A stretch of 64,000 nucleotides of DNA, from NCBI GenBank assembly GCA_905197665.1, contig CAJJZP010000012.1, forward strand, positions 18,703 to 82,702. The letters run 5' to 3'. Below the pieces are notes generated by a model. It was not told the origin of the DNA. It did no database searches and worked only from the letters and a program-made list of their open reading frames with translations. The translations under genes and the position numbers were made by a program. Below, one piece after another: positions 1-7,336 of the stretch; within the stretch, counting starts at the first letter, position 1; every line of letters starts with the position of its first letter. The DNA comes from an uncultured Collinsella sp. GTDB lineage: Bacteria > Actinomycetota > Coriobacteriia > Coriobacteriales > Coriobacteriaceae.

Positions 1-1
1 C

Positions 2-763
2 TGGCGTCTGCGTCAGCCCGATGGCTGCCCGTGGGACCGCGAGCAGACGCACTGCAGCATTGGCAAGAACATGATCGAGGAGGCCTACGAGGCGCTCGAT
101 TGCATCGAGGCGGACGACGTGGCGCATCTGCGCGAGGAGCTGGGCGACGTGCTCATGCAGGTGGTGCTGCATGCGCAGATTGCGGCGGACGCCGGTGAGT
201 TTACGCTGGCCGATGTGGCACGCGATATCGACGCCAAGCTCATCCGTCGTCACCCGCACGTGTTTGGCGATGCAGATGCCGATAACTCCGACGATGTGCT
301 CAAGATCTGGGACGAGGTCAAGCTTGCCGAGAAGGCTGCCAAGGACAAGACCGTGGCGGCAGGCGAGGCTGCGCCCGAGGGCTTGCTCGACGGCGTGCCC
401 ACGCATCTGCCGGCGCTGATGCAGGCGCAGAAGGTGTCGCGCAAGGCGGCTGCCGTGGGCTTTGAGTGGGAGACAGTCCAGGACGTGTGGGACGAGGTCG
501 CCGAGGAGCGCGCCGAGTTTGAGGCCGAGACTCCCGGCTCGCCCGAGCGCGAGATGGAGTTTGGCGACCTGCTCTTTGCCCTGGTCAACGTTGCGCGCAA
601 GGAGGGAATCGACGCCGAGAGCGCCCTGCGTGCCAGCACGGCAAAGTTCCGCCGTCGCTGGGCAGCGATGGAGCAGATGGCGGCCGACGCCCATGTTGAT
701 CTTGCCGAGTTTTCGACCCACGGCCTCAACGACCTGTGGGACGCCGCAAAAGCCGAGGAGTAA
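2..763 (+). CDS. mazG: MazG nucleoside triphosphate pyrophosphohydrolase, 5' end missing
   Basis: MazG hydrolyses non-canonical and excess nucleoside triphosphates to monophosphates in the cytoplasm. The frame is open to the window edge and reads LRQPDGCPWDREQTH at its start, the classic MazG N-terminal motif, so the true start lies upstream. EEAYEALD and the EELGDVLMQVVLHA helix give the Mg-binding acidic residues of the first MazG domain. A second MazG-like half follows, with EERAEFE and EMEFGDLLFALVNVARK. The visible part is about 254 residues, close to the usual length of the two-domain enzyme. A terminator follows directly and eno has its own promoter, so the gene ends a transcription unit. 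Identification is firm; only the extent of the missing N-terminus is unknown. Confidence 0.93.
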   Translation, partial: WRLRQPDGCPWDREQTHCSIGKNMIEEAYEALDCIEADDVAHLREELGDVLMQVVLHAQIAADAGEFTLADVARDIDAKLIRRHPHVFGDADADNSDDVLKIWDEVKLAEKAAKDKTVAAGEAAPEGLLDGVPTHLPALMQAQKVSRKAAAVGFEWETVQDVWDEVAEERAEFEAETPGSPEREMEFGDLLFALVNVARKEGIDAESALRASTAKFRRRWAAMEQMAADAHVDLAEFSTHGLNDLWDAAKAEE

Positions 764-770
764 TACCGCG

Positions 771-810
771 GGGGCGATGGGGTGGACTTGCCCCGTCGCC
801 CCCTATTTTT
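771..810 (+). terminator. Rho-independent terminator after mazG
   Basis: A GC-rich stem (GGGGCGATGGGG pairing with CCCCGTCGCCCC through one G-U pair) with a short loop is followed by CTATTTTTCT. It lies just after the mazG stop codon and separates mazG from eno. Confidence 0.85.
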
Positions 811-819
811 CTGAAAAGA

Positions 820-849
820 TTGTATACCTCGGCTAACTTAGGGCATAAT
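820..849 (+). promoter_or_regulatory. Likely sigma-70 promoter of eno
   Basis: A TTGTAT -35 box (820-825) and a CATAAT -10 box (844-849) are separated by 18 bp. They lie after the mazG terminator and about 100 bp before the eno start. No other good match is seen in the gap. The assignment rests on sequence match and position only. Confidence 0.55.
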
Positions 850-948
850 GCAAAAAGTGCGATGTGGCTAACTTTACCCTGCCGTGCAATGGAGCGCGGC
901 TAGCCTGCTCGCGCAGTCCTGCTTCCAAGCAAACGTAAGGAGACGCGT

Positions 949-2238
949 ATGAGTGAAATTTTGGACGTCTACGGTCGCGAGGTGCTCGACAGCCGCGGCA
1001 ATCCCACCGTCGAGGTCGAGGTCGTGCTCGAGGACGGCAGCTTTGGCCGCGCGATGGTGCCTTCGGGCGCTTCGACCGGCGCCTTCGAGGCCTGCGAGAT
1101 GCGCGATGGCGACAAGGGTCGCTACCTGGGCAAGGGCGTTTCGCAGGCCGTCGAGCACGTCAATAACGAGTGCGCTAACGCCGTCGTGGGCCTCGACGCC
1201 TTCGACCAGCGCGCCGTCGATGCCGCGCTGATTGCCGCGGACGGTACCCCCAACAAGACCAAGCTCGGCGCTAACGCCATTCTGGGCGTGTCGCTGGCCG
1301 TCGCCCGCGCCGCTGCCGAGTCGGCGGGTCTTTCACTGTACCAGTACCTGGGCGGTGTCAACGCCCATCTGCTGCCCACGCCTATGATGAACATCCTCAA
1401 CGGCGGCGTGCATGCCGACAACAACGTCGACTTCCAGGAGTTCATGATCATGCCGGTGGGCGCCCCGAGCTTTGCCGAGGGCCTGCGTTGGTGCGCCGAG
1501 GTCTATCACACCCTCAAGGGCGTGCTGCACGAGGCAGGCCTGGGCGGCGGCGTGGGCGACGAGGGTGGCTTTGCCCCCAACCTCAAGACCAATGCCGAGC
1601 CGTTCGAGTACATCACCAAGGCCGTGGAGAAGGCCGGCTTTAAGCCCGGCGTCGACTTCATGTACGCCATGGATCCGGCATCGACCGAGTTCTACAACGC
1701 CGAGACCGGCATGTACGAGCTCAAGGGCGAGGGTGTGGAGTACACGAGTGCCCAGATGGTTGATTACTGGGAGAAACTCGTCGACACCTATCCCATCATC
1801 TCCATCGAGGACGGCATGGCCGAGGAGGACTGGGACGGCTGGGTCGAGCTGACCCGTCGCATTGGCAACAAGGTGCAGCTGGTGGGCGACGACCTGTTCG
1901 TCACCAACACCGAGCGCCTCAAGAAGGGTATCGAGCTGGGTGCCGCCAACGCAATCCTGGTCAAGGTTAACCAGATCGGTACGCTCACCGAGTCGCTCGA
2001 GGCCATCGAGACCGCCAAGGAGGCCGGATACGCTTGCATCGTGAGCCACCGCTCCGGCGAGACCGAGGACTCCACGATCGCCGACCTCGTTGTGGGCGTC
2101 AACGCCGGCCAGATCAAGTCGGGCGCCCCGTGCCGCAGTGACCGTATTGCCAAGTACAACCAGCTCATCCGCATCGAGGATGAGCTCGAGGGCAGCGCGC
2201 GCTACGCCGGTAAGGCCGCGTTCTACAACATTCGCTAA
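949..2238 (+). CDS. eno: Enolase
   Basis: Cytoplasmic phosphopyruvate hydratase, which interconverts 2-phosphoglycerate and phosphoenolpyruvate in glycolysis. The 429-residue length is typical. Family motifs are present: EILDSRGNPTVE-like start (REVLDSRGNPTVEVEV), SGASTG loop, the ISIEDGMAEEDWDGW metal-site strand, VGDDLFVTN, and the C-terminal SHRSGETEDSTIADLVVG signature. The catalytic Lys region is KVNQIGTLTE. An AAGGAG ribosome site lies 6-7 bases before the ATG. The gene stands alone between two terminators with its own promoter, as expected for a constitutive glycolytic gene. Codon use is strongly biased, consistent with high expression. Confidence 0.98.
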   Translation: MSEILDVYGREVLDSRGNPTVEVEVVLEDGSFGRAMVPSGASTGAFEACEMRDGDKGRYLGKGVSQAVEHVNNECANAVVGLDAFDQRAVDAALIAADGTPNKTKLGANAILGVSLAVARAAAESAGLSLYQYLGGVNAHLLPTPMMNILNGGVHADNNVDFQEFMIMPVGAPSFAEGLRWCAEVYHTLKGVLHEAGLGGGVGDEGGFAPNLKTNAEPFEYITKAVEKAGFKPGVDFMYAMDPASTEFYNAETGMYELKGEGVEYTSAQMVDYWEKLVDTYPIISIEDGMAEEDWDGWVELTRRIGNKVQLVGDDLFVTNTERLKKGIELGAANAILVKVNQIGTLTESLEAIETAKEAGYACIVSHRSGETEDSTIADLVVGVNAGQIKSGAPCRSDRIAKYNQLIRIEDELEGSARYAGKAAFYNIR

Positions 2239-2301
2239 ACGGGCGGTGCTCGCGGGGGCGGGGTTGACTCGGCTCTGTTCCACTTCTGATGGCCGCTATT
2301 G

Positions 2302-2335
2302 GGCGCTGGGCCGTGTGGCTCAGCGCCTTTTTTAT
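2302..2335 (+). terminator. Rho-independent terminator after eno
   Basis: GGCGCTGGGCC and GGCTCAGCGCC form a stem around a GTGT loop, followed by six T. It lies between eno and the DivIC-like gene. Any coding start before it for the next gene would be unlikely. Confidence 0.9.
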
Positions 2336-2424
2336 GTCGAGCAAAGGCTGCCGAAGGCGGTGCGCGCGCTCGTGCTATAACTAGAATACTTAGCGCAAAC
2401 AAACCTCAACCGCACAAGGCGCAC

Positions 2425-3183
2425 ATGGATCAGATTTACGACAACAGGTACTATTCCGCCGGTTCGCGTGAGCCGTCGTCTCGCCGCGCGCATTCGGTGC
2501 AGCTTGGCGGGCCCGAATATACGGGTGCTGACCGTCCCACGCATCGCACGCCGGGCACTTCGCACTCCCATGCTCAAACGAATATGTCGACGCATCGCCC
2601 GGACCGTCCGTCGCGCGCGACGTACGAATCGCGCCCGTCTGCTCAGGCGCACGACAAGTCGACCAAGCCCTCGAGCCGTCTTTCGGGCTCGGACTTCATG
2701 CACTACGCCAACGACAATGCGGTGGTCAAGGCGATCTATGACTTTACGCATGGCTCTCTGCGTCCGCTGTTTATCGGCATCGTTGTGGCGCTGGCGCTCA
2801 TGAGCCTGTATTTCCCCGTGCGCGACCTGTACGTGGCAAAACGCTCGAGCGACATCTTGGCCAAGCAGGTCGAGATTCGCCAGCAATACAACGACGAGAT
2901 GAAAAAAGACACTGACAAGTGGTTTTCGGAAGAGGGCATTAAGGATTCGGCACGGGACCTGGGCATGGTGATGCCCGGCGAGAAGAGGATTGAAGTGCAA
3001 GGTCTGGACGAGGATTCGGATTCGTCGTCGAGCAAAAAGTCCTCAAACGCCAAGAATGCCAGCGAAGTGGCCAAGGAGATCGAAGAGGTCGGCAAGGACG
3101 CACCGTGGTACATCCAGGCGCTCGACATGCTGTTTGGGTTTAACGGCGTCGAGGGTCAGACGGTCGTGTCCAACGGCAAATAG
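2425..3183 (+). CDS. FtsB/DivIC-like septum formation initiator
   Basis: Predicted divisome membrane protein of 252 residues. The first ~100 residues are basic, polar and probably disordered (rich in Ser, Arg, His). One membrane helix (around FIGIVVALALMSLYFPV) is followed by a coiled coil with KQVEIRQQYNDEMKK, then ARDLGMVMPGE, the signature of FtsB/DivIC (PF04977). A Ser/Lys/Asp-rich linker and a short C-terminal segment follow. The ATG at 2425 was chosen because the longer in-frame start would lie inside the eno terminator; an AAGG sequence precedes it. The Ppx/GppA gene follows after 20 bp, the same order as seen in many actinobacteria (eno, DivIC, ppx). The long N-terminal cytoplasmic tail is a feature of actinobacterial versions. 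Confidence 0.85.
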   Translation: MDQIYDNRYYSAGSREPSSRRAHSVQLGGPEYTGADRPTHRTPGTSHSHAQTNMSTHRPDRPSRATYESRPSAQAHDKSTKPSSRLSGSDFMHYANDNAVVKAIYDFTHGSLRPLFIGIVVALALMSLYFPVRDLYVAKRSSDILAKQVEIRQQYNDEMKKDTDKWFSEEGIKDSARDLGMVMPGEKRIEVQGLDEDSDSSSSKKSSNAKNASEVAKEIEEVGKDAPWYIQALDMLFGFNGVEGQTVVSNGK

Positions 3184-3203
3184 CGCCCGGAGGGGAGCCC
3201 GCA

Positions 3204-4205
3204 ATGACAAATTGCAAACGCTATAAGGTGGCCGCGATCGACCTGGGAACGGTGTCGTCGCGAGTGGTGTTGGCCCAGGTCGAGGGCGGAGCGATTGTGG
3301 AATCGTCCAAGCATACCGAGATTACCGACCTGGGCGAGGGCGTGGACGCGACGGGCCGCTTTTGCGAGGCGGCCGTTGAGCGCGTGCTCGCTGCGTGCCG
3401 CATGTTTGTGGTTGAGGCCCGTGCCTTTGGGGCCGCGTGCGTCTGCACCACGTGCACGAGCGCCGCGCGCGATGCGTCCAATGCCGCGCTGCTGCTGGAC
3501 GGCCTGCGCGAGCTGGGGCTCGAGCCGCAGGTGATTCCGGGTGAGGTCGAGGCACGCCTGACGTTTTTTGGCGTGGCGCACGACTTTGCAGGCGAGCGCA
3601 TCATCGTTGCCGATTCGGGCGGCGGATCCACGGAGCTCGCGACGGGCGTCTATGCGCCGGAGCGCGGGGTCTTTGCGCTGGAGGGAACGCGCTCGCTGGA
3701 CATCGGTTGTCGCCGCGTGACCGAGCGGTTTTTCTCGGCACTGCCGCCAGCGGACAGTGAGCTTGCCGCCGCTGGCGCATGGGCATACGAGCAGTTTGCG
3801 GGCTACTTTGAGAGTCTGCCTGTCGACTTTGAGCGCGCCGAGCGCCTGGTCGCGGTAGGTGGTACCGTCACCACGCTCGTGGCACTCGTTCACGAACTGG
3901 AGCCGTATGATTCGAGCTTTGTGCACCTGCGCGAGCTTTCGCTGGAGCAGGTTTCGGCCGCTATCGAGCGCATGTCTGCGCTGGATGTTGCGGGCATTGC
4001 CGCTCTGCCGGGCGTGCAACCTAAGCGCGCAGGCGTGATCTTGGCAGGTGCCGTGGTAATTCGCGAGCTCATGCGAGCCGGCGGCTACGACACGCTCACC
4101 GTAAGCGAGAACAGCTTGCTCGCCGGCATGGCCGCCACCATCAACGAGGTTCTCGACGGCGCGACTCCCACCATCGCCTGGACCCCGAGCCTGAGTGCTC
4201 TTTAA
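3204..4205 (+). CDS. Ppx/GppA family exopolyphosphatase / guanosine pentaphosphatase
   Basis: A 333-residue member of the Ppx/GppA phosphatases, which release phosphate from inorganic polyphosphate or convert pppGpp to ppGpp. Phosphate-1 motif VAAIDLGTVSSRVVLAQV lies at the N-terminus and ADSGGGSTELA is the phosphate-2 loop of the actin-like ATPase fold; VAVGGTVTTL is the third conserved glycine motif. The protein has only the short actin-fold core, without the HD domain of long E. coli enzymes, so substrate cannot be decided. It follows the DivIC-like gene by 20 bp with a GGAGGGGAG ribosome site and is probably co-transcribed with it. Confidence 0.88.
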   Translation: MTNCKRYKVAAIDLGTVSSRVVLAQVEGGAIVESSKHTEITDLGEGVDATGRFCEAAVERVLAACRMFVVEARAFGAACVCTTCTSAARDASNAALLLDGLRELGLEPQVIPGEVEARLTFFGVAHDFAGERIIVADSGGGSTELATGVYAPERGVFALEGTRSLDIGCRRVTERFFSALPPADSELAAAGAWAYEQFAGYFESLPVDFERAERLVAVGGTVTTLVALVHELEPYDSSFVHLRELSLEQVSAAIERMSALDVAGIAALPGVQPKRAGVILAGAVVIRELMRAGGYDTLTVSENSLLAGMAATINEVLDGATPTIAWTPSLSAL

Positions 4206-4216
4206 CCGTCTTCCTC

Positions 4217-4287
4217 TGAGTTGCGGTGAAATGCGGACTAAAATCGCCCTTTCGGGCCCCAACCAGTCCCTATTCCACCGCAACTCA
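4217..4287. repeat. Short palindromic repeat, family A, copy 1
   Basis: TGAGTTGCGGTGAAAT at the left end pairs with TATTCCACCGCAACTCA at the right end, giving a 71-bp imperfect palindrome. A second copy with the same ends lies at 5801-5869. The inner arms differ between the copies but stay self-complementary within each. Confidence 0.7.
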
Positions 4288-4289
4288 AC

Positions 4290-4340
4290 AGCCGGCACCT
4301 AGGGACGTTTTTTCTGCCGGCACCTGGGGACAGTCCTTGC
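4290..4340. repeat. REP-like repeat built on GCCGGCACCT-GGGAC
   Basis: Two tandem units, GCCGGCACCTAGGGACGTT and GCCGGCACCTGGGGACAGT, follow one another. The same double unit is found in inverted orientation at 50743-50792. Such sequences are often spread by REP-associated (RAYT) transposases; no such transposase is in this window. Confidence 0.5.
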
Positions 4341-4358
4341 TGAGCGCCTCCGCAGCCT

Positions 4359-5660
4359 TTATGCCAGTTTGTCGATTTGCCCAATTTCCCAAAGCGGAAT
4401 ATTGACGAGCGTGTCCTCGTCTCTATATGCCGCCAGAGAGCTCCTCACGCAACGCTCGAGTTTGAATTTTTCGCAGGCTATTTTCAGACTCTTCGCTTTA
4501 AGGTTCTCTGCCGCCTTGACCTCAAGCGGAAGCACGGTTCCCGCATGGTCGATGGCAAAGTCGGTTTCGGCATTGCCAGAGGTAGAGGACCAATACACGG
4601 GAGTTTTGTCCTGGATCAAAAGCTCCTGCGCGACGTATTGTTCGGTCAGCGAACCTTTGAACTCGGTAAAAACAGCGGATCCGTTAAGAACGATGGCCGG
4701 AGAGAGACCGGAGAGCGCCCCGAGGATGCCGGTGTCGATGCAGAACAGTTTGAAGCCCGAGAGGTCTTCGTAGCTCGAGAGCGGTGCCTTTAGAGCGGAA
4801 ACACGTGGCACCTTATGAACTATTCCGTAGTCCGTGAGCCACTGGAGGCTTTCCTCAAAATCGCGTGCGCGCGCTCCAGGGCGAAGGGCGCCATAGGCAA
4901 ACTTCTTGTTCTCCTTGGCAAGCTGGCCGGGAAGGGATTTCCAAACCAACCTCATGCGCTCGACGATGCGGGCGGGTGCATGTTTGCCAAAATCGGATTC
5001 GTAAGCCTCGATGATTTGCTGCTGAAGCCTTCGGGCTTCAATGAAGTCGCGTGTCTCGGCGAAAGCGGAGACAACTTCGGGCATACCACCGACAACAAGG
5101 TATTCCTTGAGCAAGTGCACGAGCTTTTCGGTGACGTTTGCTAGAAGGTTCATGTCTGCGGCAAGGATGGCGTCGGCGAGCGGGTTGCCGTCGACGGCGC
5201 GAACGAACTCGGCAAACCCCATGGGACGCATGGTGAGCTGGTCGATTTTGCCGACGGGAAATGACTCGTTTTCGCGTCGGAGCGCGAGGCCCATATAGGA
5301 ACCGGCTGCTACGATGTGGTATTCGGGTGCAAGCTCGTTGAAGTACTTGAGCGAGGTGATCCCGCGTGGCGCCTCTTGGATCTCGTCGAAGATGATGAGC
5401 GTGTCTGTCGGCGTTACGGTTTGGCCACGTAGGAGCTCTATCTGGGAGATGATGCGCTTGGGGTCGAGGTCCCCATCGAACAGCGAGCGTGTGCTCGGCT
5501 CGAGCATAAAGTCAAAACGAATGACGTTTCGATACTGCTGGCTTGCGAATTCGTTAAGAAGCCAAGTCTTTCCTGTCTGGCGGGCTCCCTTAAGCAAGAG
5601 AGGTTTGCGATTCGCCCTTGATTTCCAAGCGATAAGTTCACTCATAAGCTCTCGTTGCAT
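4359..5660 (-). CDS. AAA-family ATPase with DUF4143 C-terminal domain
   Basis: A 433-residue P-loop ATPase of the common AAA_14/DUF4143 type, whose cellular role is unknown. LLLKGARQTGKTWLL is the Walker A loop (about residues 20-34) and DTLIIFDEIQEAP is Walker B. The C-terminal half holds the DUF4143 domain, ending in the nuclease-fold-like stretch NAETDFAIDHAGTVLPLEVKAAENL, where D, E-V-K resembles a PD-(D/E)XK core. The ATG at 5660 was chosen because GGAGG lies 5-6 bases before it; an in-frame TTG 12 bases upstream is less likely. The gene stands alone on the minus strand between two repeat families. These genes are mobile and patchily distributed; a defence or toxin role has been suspected but is not shown here. 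Confidence 0.85.
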   Translation of the reverse strand: MQRELMSELIAWKSRANRKPLLLKGARQTGKTWLLNEFASQQYRNVIRFDFMLEPSTRSLFDGDLDPKRIISQIELLRGQTVTPTDTLIIFDEIQEAPRGITSLKYFNELAPEYHIVAAGSYMGLALRRENESFPVGKIDQLTMRPMGFAEFVRAVDGNPLADAILAADMNLLANVTEKLVHLLKEYLVVGGMPEVVSAFAETRDFIEARRLQQQIIEAYESDFGKHAPARIVERMRLVWKSLPGQLAKENKKFAYGALRPGARARDFEESLQWLTDYGIVHKVPRVSALKAPLSSYEDLSGFKLFCIDTGILGALSGLSPAIVLNGSAVFTEFKGSLTEQYVAQELLIQDKTPVYWSSTSGNAETDFAIDHAGTVLPLEVKAAENLKAKSLKIACEKFKLERCVRSSLAAYRDEDTLVNIPLWEIGQIDKLA

Positions 5661-5703
5661 ATTGCCTCCCAACCCTCTCGGCTAGTATAAGACCATTTGG
5701 GCG

Positions 5704-5790
5704 TTTCCATCGGAAAATGTGCGACACAACCACGTTTTTCCATCGGAAAATGTGCGAGACAACCACGTTTTTCCATCGAAAAATGTGGGA
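5704..5790. repeat. 33-bp tandem repeat, three copies
   Basis: TTTCCATCGGAAAATGTGCG recurs at 5704, 5737 and 5770 with a constant 33-bp step; the third copy is slightly changed and cut short. The array sits 40-130 bp upstream of the start of the minus-strand ATPase gene. The unit contains a short dyad (TTTCC-ATC-GGAAA). There are no variable spacers, so it is not a CRISPR array. Confidence 0.85.
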
Positions 5791-5800
5791 GTGCCAATCT

Positions 5801-5869
5801 AAGTTGCGGTGAAAAAGTTCTTAAATAAGCTGGTAACCAGTCAAAACAGGAACTATTCCACCGCAACTT
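5801..5869. repeat. Short palindromic repeat, family A, copy 2
   Basis: AAGTTGCGGTGAAAAAGTTC pairs with GAACTATTCCACCGCAACTT with few mismatches. It is the second copy of the element at 4217-4287. Together the two copies flank the ATPase gene and its 33-bp repeats. Confidence 0.7.
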
Positions 5870-5876
5870 CTAAAGT

Positions 5877-5956
5877 TCACCGGCATCCACAAGAAACGGG
5901 CCCGCATCCCTGGGGGACACGGGCTCGTAGACAATACGTGGTAGGGGCGGTGGGAC
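5877..5956 (-). pseudogene. Remnant of a tRNA-Leu 3' end with its terminator
   Basis: The 18 bases at 5939-5956 are identical to 6135-6152, the CCA, acceptor and T-arm end of the tRNA-Leu gene. The downstream part (about 5877-5938) resembles the downstream terminator of that tRNA: the GCCCGCAT/GCGGGC stem and the AAGAAAC tract are shared. The rest of the tRNA is missing. Unit spacing is 196 bp. The 5957-6070 stretch between the units is GC-rich and has no gene; near 6069-6083 it holds a GGTTCGAGCCCC T-arm-like sequence on the plus strand. Confidence 0.6.
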
Positions 5957-6084
5957 GTCTGCGCATTTGCTGCGCAAATGCGCACCGGCTTCGGCCGCCT
6001 GTCGGCGCCCTCGCCGGCTCGCTACGGACGCTGCGCGTCCGCTTGACGCTCGCCCCCTCGCGGGTTCGAGCCCCACCGGCGTCC

Positions 6085-6126
6085 AAAAGAAACGAGCCCG
6101 CATCTCAAAGGGACACGGGCCCGTAA
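6085..6126 (-). terminator. Terminator of tRNA-Leu
   Basis: Read on the minus strand, GCCCGT and GCGGGC arms flank a loop and are followed by TCGTTTCTTTT, directly after the encoded CCA of the tRNA. Confidence 0.7.
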
Positions 6127-6134
6127 AAGCCATA

Positions 6135-6220
6135 TGGTAGGGGCGGTGGGACTCGAACCCACAATCCTTGCGGCGAGAGATTTTAAGTCTCCTGCGTATG
6201 CCAATTCCGCCACGCCCCCG
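6135..6220 (-). tRNA. tRNA-Leu (anticodon UAA)
   Basis: The minus strand folds as a class II tRNA of 86 bases with encoded CCA. The acceptor GGGGGCG pairs with CGCCCCT (first pair G-U). The anticodon arm is GGAGA-CTTAAAA-TCTCT, giving UAA. The variable arm is CGCC-GCAA-GG-type and the T arm is GTGGG-TTCGAGT-CCCAC. The long variable arm and anticodon both specify leucine. A terminator lies immediately downstream. Confidence 0.95.
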
Positions 6221-6250
6221 TGAGACTAGAAGTCTAGCACAAGCCGTCCG

Positions 6251-6874
6251 TTACGCGTTGACGGCCATCGAGTGCTGGCCTGACTTTTCCAAGTACTCGG
6301 CAAACTTGGCTTCGTCGCCCTTGTTCTGGTACTGCAGGGCCAGCAGGTACTCCAAGCGGCAGCGCTTGACCGGGTCGTCGCCGACATCCTCGAGCATGCG
6401 CTCCAGCTCGGGAATGTCGTTGTGACGCTTGAGGATCATCGTGTCGTACATCAGCTGGCACTCGTGCGCGACCGCCTCGGCCTGACCGCCCTCAAAGCCC
6501 TTGATTTCGTGCAGCAGCTCCTTGGACTTTTTGCGGTCCTCCTGGCCAACGTAGTAGTTAAAGGCTTTGATCACCAGGTCGACGCGCTGCATCTTGGGCA
6601 GGTTGAGTCCCAGCAACAGGTCGAACATCTCGTTGGCGTGTTCGTGGTCCTCGCGCAACAGATAGGAGTTCAGGCGCAGGTAGTCGCGGTTGTAGCGCGG
6701 GTACAGCATGCTGGTGAGTTTGCCGTCGAGCAAACGATCGAACTCGTCCCACTGTTTGGCAGCCATCAACTGCTGCAGGCGCTTAAACGTGGTGCGTTTT
6801 TTGATGCTAAAGAACACCGACACGGCGATACAGATGATAACGACGGCGGTCCAGAGTGTGCGGGAATCGGGCAT
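6251..6874 (-). CDS. Membrane-anchored protein of unknown function with helical repeats
   Basis: A 207-residue protein with one N-terminal membrane helix (residues 7-23, LWTAVVIICIAVSVFFS) and a short basic stretch KKRTTFKR that places the rest in the cytoplasm. The remainder is predicted all-helical and reads like TPR-type repeats (AKQWDEFDRLLDGKL, HANEMFDLLLGLNL, KSKELLHEIKGF, CRLEYLLALQYQNKGDEAKF). I cannot name its function. An AAGGA ribosome site precedes the ATG. It is upstream-adjacent to tRNA-Leu on the same strand, 30 bp from it. Codon use fits the core genome, so it is likely a conserved lineage protein. Confidence 0.7.
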   Translation of the reverse strand: MPDSRTLWTAVVIICIAVSVFFSIKKRTTFKRLQQLMAAKQWDEFDRLLDGKLTSMLYPRYNRDYLRLNSYLLREDHEHANEMFDLLLGLNLPKMQRVDLVIKAFNYYVGQEDRKKSKELLHEIKGFEGGQAEAVAHECQLMYDTMILKRHNDIPELERMLEDVGDDPVKRCRLEYLLALQYQNKGDEAKFAEYLEKSGQHSMAVNA

Positions 6875-7037
6875 ATTAGGGTCCTTAGTCGCTCATAAAG
6901 CGAGCGGTATGACAACACGTACTGGATGTATTATACGCAGCGCGCAAGCAAACTGGCATAAAAGCTCATCGAGGCCGAGTGCCATCGCTCGCTGCGGTAC
7001 ACTTACCTAAAGTAAACCATGAAGGGAGACATTACCT

Positions 7038-7325
7038 ATGAAGAAAATCGTTTTGGCTTGCGGTGCTGGCGCTGCTACTTCCACGCTCGTTGCCCAGAAG
7101 GTCGCCACCCTGCTCGACGCCAACGGTTACGCCGACAAGTATGAGATCGTGCAGTGCGCCATCTCCGAGGCCAAGGACGCTTGCGACGAGGGCGCCGACC
7201 TGCTGATCGCCACCACCGTTGCCCCCGAGGGCCTCACCTGCCCGTACGTGAGCGGCGTGCCCTTCATGACCGGCATGAACCGCGTTGCCGCCGAGAAGGC
7301 CGTTCTTGACGTCATGGCTCAGTAG
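7038..7325 (+). CDS. PTS galactitol-type IIB subunit, orphan
   Basis: A 95-residue GatB-like IIB protein of the phosphotransferase system. The N-terminal KKIVLACGAGAATSTLVAQK gives the phospho-accepting Cys8 in its P-loop, as in galactitol-type IIB domains (ACGTG.ATST). IIB normally passes phosphate from IIA to the sugar held by IIC. Neither IIA nor IIC is encoded next to it. Its partner is the glyoxalase-like gene 11 bp downstream. The ribosome site is GAAGGGAG. The orphan arrangement suggests either use with distant PTS genes or a regulatory phospho-relay role; the sequence does not decide. Confidence 0.85.
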   Translation: MKKIVLACGAGAATSTLVAQKVATLLDANGYADKYEIVQCAISEAKDACDEGADLLIATTVAPEGLTCPYVSGVPFMTGMNRVAAEKAVLDVMAQ

Positions 7326-7336
7326 GCGCTGCCTGC

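Noticed and set aside
1333..2283. Minus-strand open frame opposite eno
   Set aside because: It is a shadow of the enolase gene with low-complexity Leu/Val/Gly/Asp sequence.
2299..2424. Upstream extension of the DivIC-like gene
   Set aside because: It would start inside the eno terminator; the sequence before 2425 has no similarity to the family.
5704..5790. Possible CRISPR array
   Set aside because: The 33-bp units are directly adjacent without variable spacers, only three exist, and no cas genes are in the window.
5642..5866. Small minus-strand frame over the 33-bp repeats (repeated HFPMEKRGC)
   Set aside because: The repeat length is a multiple of three, so the frame stays open by chance; it overlaps the ATPase start and lacks a ribosome site.
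6060..6090. Plus-strand tRNA gene ending near 6083
   Set aside because: Only a T-arm-like GGTTCGAGCCCC is present; no acceptor, D or anticodon arms can be formed upstream.
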